DNA of 9,510 nucleotides, taken from assembly GCA_035371485.1 (NCBI GenBank), contig DAOOWV010000034.1, forward strand, positions 1-9,510. Reading direction: 5' to 3'. Under the pieces are notes generated by a model. That model saw only the letters and a list, made by a program, of their open reading frames with translations, ran no database searches and was not told where the DNA came from. Origin of the DNA: DAOOWV01 sp035371485. Its GTDB lineage: Bacteria; Patescibacteriota; Dojkabacteria; JAFGLO01. Below are positions 7,467 to 9,510 of the stretch, in pieces (positions within the stretch are counted from its first letter, which is position 1; each line of letters starts with the position of its first letter). The position numbers and the translations under genes were made by a program.

Positions 7467-8158
7467 TTCTTCTTTTTATAAAAATAGACTGTAGAAACTA
7501 ACCCCAAAAAAGTAACAGACATAATGGCTATCCAAACGCCTATATTGCTTTCAACTACACCTGTTCCAGGAGTACTTCCTCCATATGCATCAGCATCCTG
7601 AACAATTTTATATGAACCAAGTGCTGGTTTCTCTTGTAAAATATTGGGAGGAGGACTTCCACTTCCATAGACGACAGAAAATCCGGGTTGATCTTGCCCT
7701 GAATATCTAAACTCAACATTTATATCTCCAATCTTTTTTGCTTTGAAATGAACTGTTGCAAAAATTTCTGGAGTTGTATTTTTCACGGGTGTTTCATTAC
7801 ATGAACCTGTAATTACCACAAACCCAACTGTTTTAGAAATTCCATACTCTGATCCACCTGTACTTTTACTGTAGTTACAATATAATTTTGTATATTCAAC
7901 CTTAGTTAGCTCAATATATTGTGGATCAAACAATAACACTGCTCTAGTTGAGACAGAAGTATTTCCTTTTGTGTTCAACATTATATTCAAATAAAACTCA
8001 TCTCCCACTCCTGTAAAACCTGAAGCCGGTGAAAGCGAAAGCATACTGTTTGTCTCAGCATACACCTTATTTTTTACTAATACCCCATCAATCCCAAACA
8101 CAATTACTACAAACACTATAAAAGTTACAAGCATTAAAAATATTTTCTTGGAACTCAT
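7463..8158 (-). CDS. Cohesin-domain-like membrane-anchored surface protein
   Basis: Predicted extracytoplasmic protein of 231 residues. Residues about 5-24 form a signal/membrane segment after a Lys-containing start; ETNSMLSLSPASGFTGVGDEFYLNIML begins a domain about residues 38-170 that resembles cohesin-type beta-sandwiches (SVSTRAVLLFDPQYIELTKVEY, later FATVHFKAKKIGDINVEF). A Pro/Gly-rich stretch leads to a C-terminal membrane helix (about 205-226) ending in four Lys, which fixes the domain outside the cell. In cellulosomes cohesins bind dockerins; in CPR and archaea similar domains are free-standing with unknown partners. The gene ends in TGA overlapping the mreB ATG, so the two are co-expressed. 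The start at 8158 lies inside a tandem heptad repeat. Fold assignment is by pattern; topology is better supported. Confidence 0.75.
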   Translation of the reverse strand: MSSKKIFLMLVTFIVFVVIVFGIDGVLVKNKVYAETNSMLSLSPASGFTGVGDEFYLNIMLNTKGNTSVSTRAVLLFDPQYIELTKVEYTKLYCNYSKSTGGSEYGISKTVGFVVITGSCNETPVKNTTPEIFATVHFKAKKIGDINVEFRYSGQDQPGFSVVYGSGSPPPNILQEKPALGSYKIVQDADAYGGSTPGTGVVESNIGVWIAIMSVTFLGLVSTVYFYKKKK

Positions 8159-8186
8159 AACTTATAACTCATAACTTATAACTCAT
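8152..8186 (-). repeat. Five tandem heptads ATRAGTT covering the start codon, creating two minicistrons
   Basis: On the minus strand five consecutive heptads alternate ATGAGTT and ATAAGTT (a 14-base unit, two and a half copies). The last ATG (8158-8156) is the start of the cohesin-like gene. The two earlier ATGs (8186 and 8172) each open the frame M-S-Y-K-L-stop, and each stop TGA overlaps the next ATG as ATGA. The repeat therefore makes a chain of two identical five-codon ORFs leading into the main gene. The structure is read directly; use by ribosomes is inferred. Confidence 0.7.
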
Positions 8187-8193
8187 CAATTGA

Positions 8194-8222
8194 ATTGTAA
8201 TATAAATTTCTCTTTTCAGCAA
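8194..8222 (-). promoter_or_regulatory. Candidate promoter for the cohesin-like gene and mreB
   Basis: On the minus strand TTGCTG (8222-8217, matching the first three positions of TTGACA) is followed after 17 bases by TACAAT (8199-8194, one mismatch to TATAAT). Transcription would begin near 8187, one base before the first ATG of the heptad repeat. The -35 is weak, so confidence is limited. Confidence 0.4.
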
Positions 8223-8232
8223 ACAGCATGAT

Positions 8233-8327
8233 TAAATGATAGATGATAAGTAGTACATGATAAGGATTGATAATTCTACTCAAAAACATTCTCCTCTATC
8301 ATTTATCATTTATCACTTATTATCTAT
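8233..8327. repeat. TGATAA-type heptad repeats forming an inverted repeat at the 3' end of the trxB-like gene
   Basis: TAAATGATAGA (8233-8243) and TCTATCATTTA (8295-8305) are a perfect 11-base inverted repeat with 51 bases between. Both arms lie in runs of degenerate heptads: ATGATAG, ATGATAA and similar on the left, and TATCATT, TATCATT, TATCACT on the right. The right arm runs into the TAA stop of the flavoprotein gene (8322-8320). It probably marks the end of that transcript; the stem is almost all AT. Confidence 0.5.
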
Positions 8328-9237
8328 TAACCCTCTTGTCTCTGGCTATACTTTCACTTGCAACAGCTCCTTCAGCACAAGCTGTAACTATTTGTCTAAA
8401 TTTATTTGAAGCTGTTGTAATATCTCCTGATGCCCACACTCCCCCAACTGATGTTTTCTGTTCCTGATCAACAACAACATATCCATTTTCATCGGTTTTT
8501 AAGCCTAGTTGTTTAATCAAGATTCCACTTGGCATTGCTCCTGCTGAAACAATAATTCCGCTTAATTCAATAATCTCTTTATTTTGATAAGTTTGAGATA
8601 ATTTAATTCCAGAAACCTTCCCTTCTCCAATAATTTCTGTAATTGTTGTATTAAAAATTACAGTAATATTAGCTCTTTCTTGTATCAAAGATTTGTTAAC
8701 TTCATCTCCCTTTAATTCGTTTCCTCTAACTATTAAAAAAACTTTCTGTGCAATATCCGACATATATAGAGCCGATATCATTGCACTATTTGCACCTCCA
8801 ACAACAGCTACAATCTTATCTTTATAAAACATACCATCACAAGTAGCACAATAAGTAAGACCTTTTCCTAAATATTCATCTTCATTTGTGACGCCTAATT
8901 TTTTATGACTTGTTCCAATTGCTAATAGAATTCTTTTTGATTCAAATACTTTTCCTCCAAGCGTTTTAACATCAAAACTATTTGCATGCCTTACAATTTC
9001 CTCAACTCGATCGGGAATTAATTCTCCTCCCTGTGCCTTTACGTTTTCAAGCATTTTATTTGTTAACTCCATACCGTTTATGTCTACCTCTGATGGATAA
9101 TTGCAGATTTTGTGACATTCGCTTACCATTCCGCCATACAACTCCCCAATTATTAGATGCGATATCTTATATCTTGAAGAATAAATTGAAGCAGTCAATC
9201 CTGCCGGTCCAGCACCAATTATTATTAAATCATACAT
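8320..9237 (-). CDS. trxB: Thioredoxin-reductase-like pyridine nucleotide-disulfide flavoprotein
   Basis: FAD enzyme that would pass electrons from a reduced cofactor to thioredoxin or a similar disulfide protein in the cytoplasm. Length 305 residues matches low-molecular-weight thioredoxin reductases (about 300-320). FAD motif GAGPAG is at residues 8-13, the redox pair CATC at Cys130 and Cys133 (YCATCDG), the nucleotide-binding motif VVGGANSA at 145-152, and the second FAD motif GVWASGD at 266-272. The 2'-phosphate-binding HRRxxxR segment of NADPH-dependent enzymes is replaced by VRGNELK (170-176), so the electron donor may be NADH or another carrier. Start ATG at 9237 directly precedes the first strand MYDLIIIGAG; no Shine-Dalgarno is visible. 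Heptad repeats lie on both sides, and a Cys-rich small protein gene lies upstream on the same strand. Confidence 0.92.
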   Translation of the reverse strand: MYDLIIIGAGPAGLTASIYSSRYKISHLIIGELYGGMVSECHKICNYPSEVDINGMELTNKMLENVKAQGGELIPDRVEEIVRHANSFDVKTLGGKVFESKRILLAIGTSHKKLGVTNEDEYLGKGLTYCATCDGMFYKDKIVAVVGGANSAMISALYMSDIAQKVFLIVRGNELKGDEVNKSLIQERANITVIFNTTITEIIGEGKVSGIKLSQTYQNKEIIELSGIIVSAGAMPSGILIKQLGLKTDENGYVVVDQEQKTSVGGVWASGDITTASNKFRQIVTACAEGAVASESIARDKRVNR

Positions 9238-9246
9238 TTTTATTAA

Positions 9247-9329
9247 ATGATAAATGATAAGTGATAAGTGATAAGTGATAAGTGATAAACAAGTTTTAAT
9301 TAACTAATTTCCTATTTATCATCTATCAC
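9247..9329. repeat. Six tandem RTGATAA heptads plus an inverted partner upstream of trxB
   Basis: Positions 9247-9288 hold six uninterrupted heptads: ATGATAA twice, then GTGATAA four times. At 9316-9329 lie two inverted heptads, TTATCAT and CTATCAC, so the array can fold into a hairpin over a 27-base loop. It fills the gap between the Cys-rich gene and the flavoprotein gene. It could end the upstream transcript, or serve as an untranslated leader for trxB. Confidence 0.65.
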
Positions 9330-9336
9330 ATACCAT

Positions 9337-9510
9337 TTAACCGTGGCATCCACAACAACCACCACAATTTCCAGAACATCCAGTACTTCCACTGCTAAAA
9401 GGATTATCGTTAGAATTACCCTTTGTTGACATGTAAGGCTTAATTATTATTTTTTTACATCCTTTGGTTTTGCATTTTGGACAAACAACATTTTTTCCCT
9501 CACTTTCCTT
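9337..9510 (-). CDS. Small Cys-rich, zinc-ribbon-like protein (5' end outside window)
   Basis: This frame is not obvious from long-ORF searches but is open from the window edge to a TAA at 9339-9337 (57 residues visible). The visible N-terminal part contains VVCPKCKTKGCKK, a CxxC plus a third Cys typical of half a zinc ribbon. After a Ser/Asn/Gly-rich linker, the last 14 residues are GCSGNCGGCCGCHG, with five Cys and one His. An internal ATG begins YMSTKG, but the Cys-containing part upstream argues that the real start is outside. It would bind metal (zinc, iron or copper) or undergo disulfide exchange. Lying directly upstream of a thioredoxin-reductase-like gene on the same strand, a redox or metal-handling link is plausible but unproven. 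I do not recognise a named family. Confidence 0.6.
   Translation of the reverse strand, partial: KESEGKNVVCPKCKTKGCKKIIIKPYMSTKGNSNDNPFSSGSTGCSGNCGGCCGCHG

Noticed and set aside
7057..7494. 145-codon plus-strand open frame opposite mreB
   Set aside because: It is antisense to the conserved mreB reading frame, has no recognisable domain and no start signal; its openness follows from the codon use of mreB.
8982..9257. 91-codon plus-strand open frame opposite the trxB-like gene
   Set aside because: Antisense shadow of a well-conserved gene, ending in the heptad repeat; composition is not protein-like.
8152..9329. Tandem repeats as a CRISPR array
   Set aside because: The units are 7 bases, contiguous, and have no unique spacers; no cas genes are present.
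9337..9510. Selenoprotein or recoded Cys-rich peptide
   Set aside because: All relevant codons are ordinary Cys codons and the frame ends in TAA; no SECIS-like hairpin was seen.

Overview
This AT-rich window (9510 bases, both strands coding) looks like a chromosomal segment of a small-genome, uncultured bacterium, most likely of the Candidate Phyla Radiation (Patescibacteria; a Microgenomates- or Dojkabacteria-like lineage). The reasons are indirect: a low-GC mix of core genes, an L27 with a CPR-style N-terminus, almost no Shine-Dalgarno sequences, and cohesin-like and propeller surface proteins with C-terminal membrane anchors. The lineage call is inference. The genetic code is standard: a TGA stop overlaps the mreB start in an ATGA junction, and tryptophan in intact genes is TGG.

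Layout. Positions 1-510 (+) are the C-terminal part of threonyl-tRNA synthetase. Positions 662-1747 (+) encode a radical SAM protein with a C-terminal helix-hairpin-helix domain, of the putative DNA modification/repair type. It is preceded by a near-consensus promoter whose -35 box lies inside a perfect palindrome. Positions 1837-2355 (+) hold a membrane-anchored, carbohydrate-binding-like protein interrupted by stops. Opposite and convergent, 5913-2388 (-) is one long decayed gene of about 1175 codons. It once encoded a secreted, membrane-anchored protein with an SBBP-type propeller, a delta-60-type propeller with seven recognisable blades, an Ig-like region and a Cna-B-like domain. It now carries about nine stops and frameshifts.

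Positions 6096-6362 (+) are rpmA (ribosomal protein L27) with its own strong promoter. A long AT-rich inverted repeat separates it from a convergent minus-strand block. Read in transcription order, that block is: a Cys-rich zinc-ribbon-like protein (9510-9337, cut by the window edge), a thioredoxin-reductase-like flavoprotein (9237-8320), a cohesin-like surface protein (8158-7463), and mreB (7466-6477). The last two overlap by ATGA and are probably co-translated.

The most unusual points are: the confinement of disabling lesions to two neighbouring surface-protein genes while every flanking gene is intact; MreB with Asn in place of the conserved Asp of the second phosphate loop; a tandem heptad repeat that creates two identical five-codon ORFs with ATGA overlaps in front of the cohesin-mreB pair; heptad-repeat hairpins on both sides of the thioredoxin reductase gene; and loss of the HRR-type NADPH motif in that reductase. 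No mobile element, CRISPR array, tRNA or rRNA was seen.
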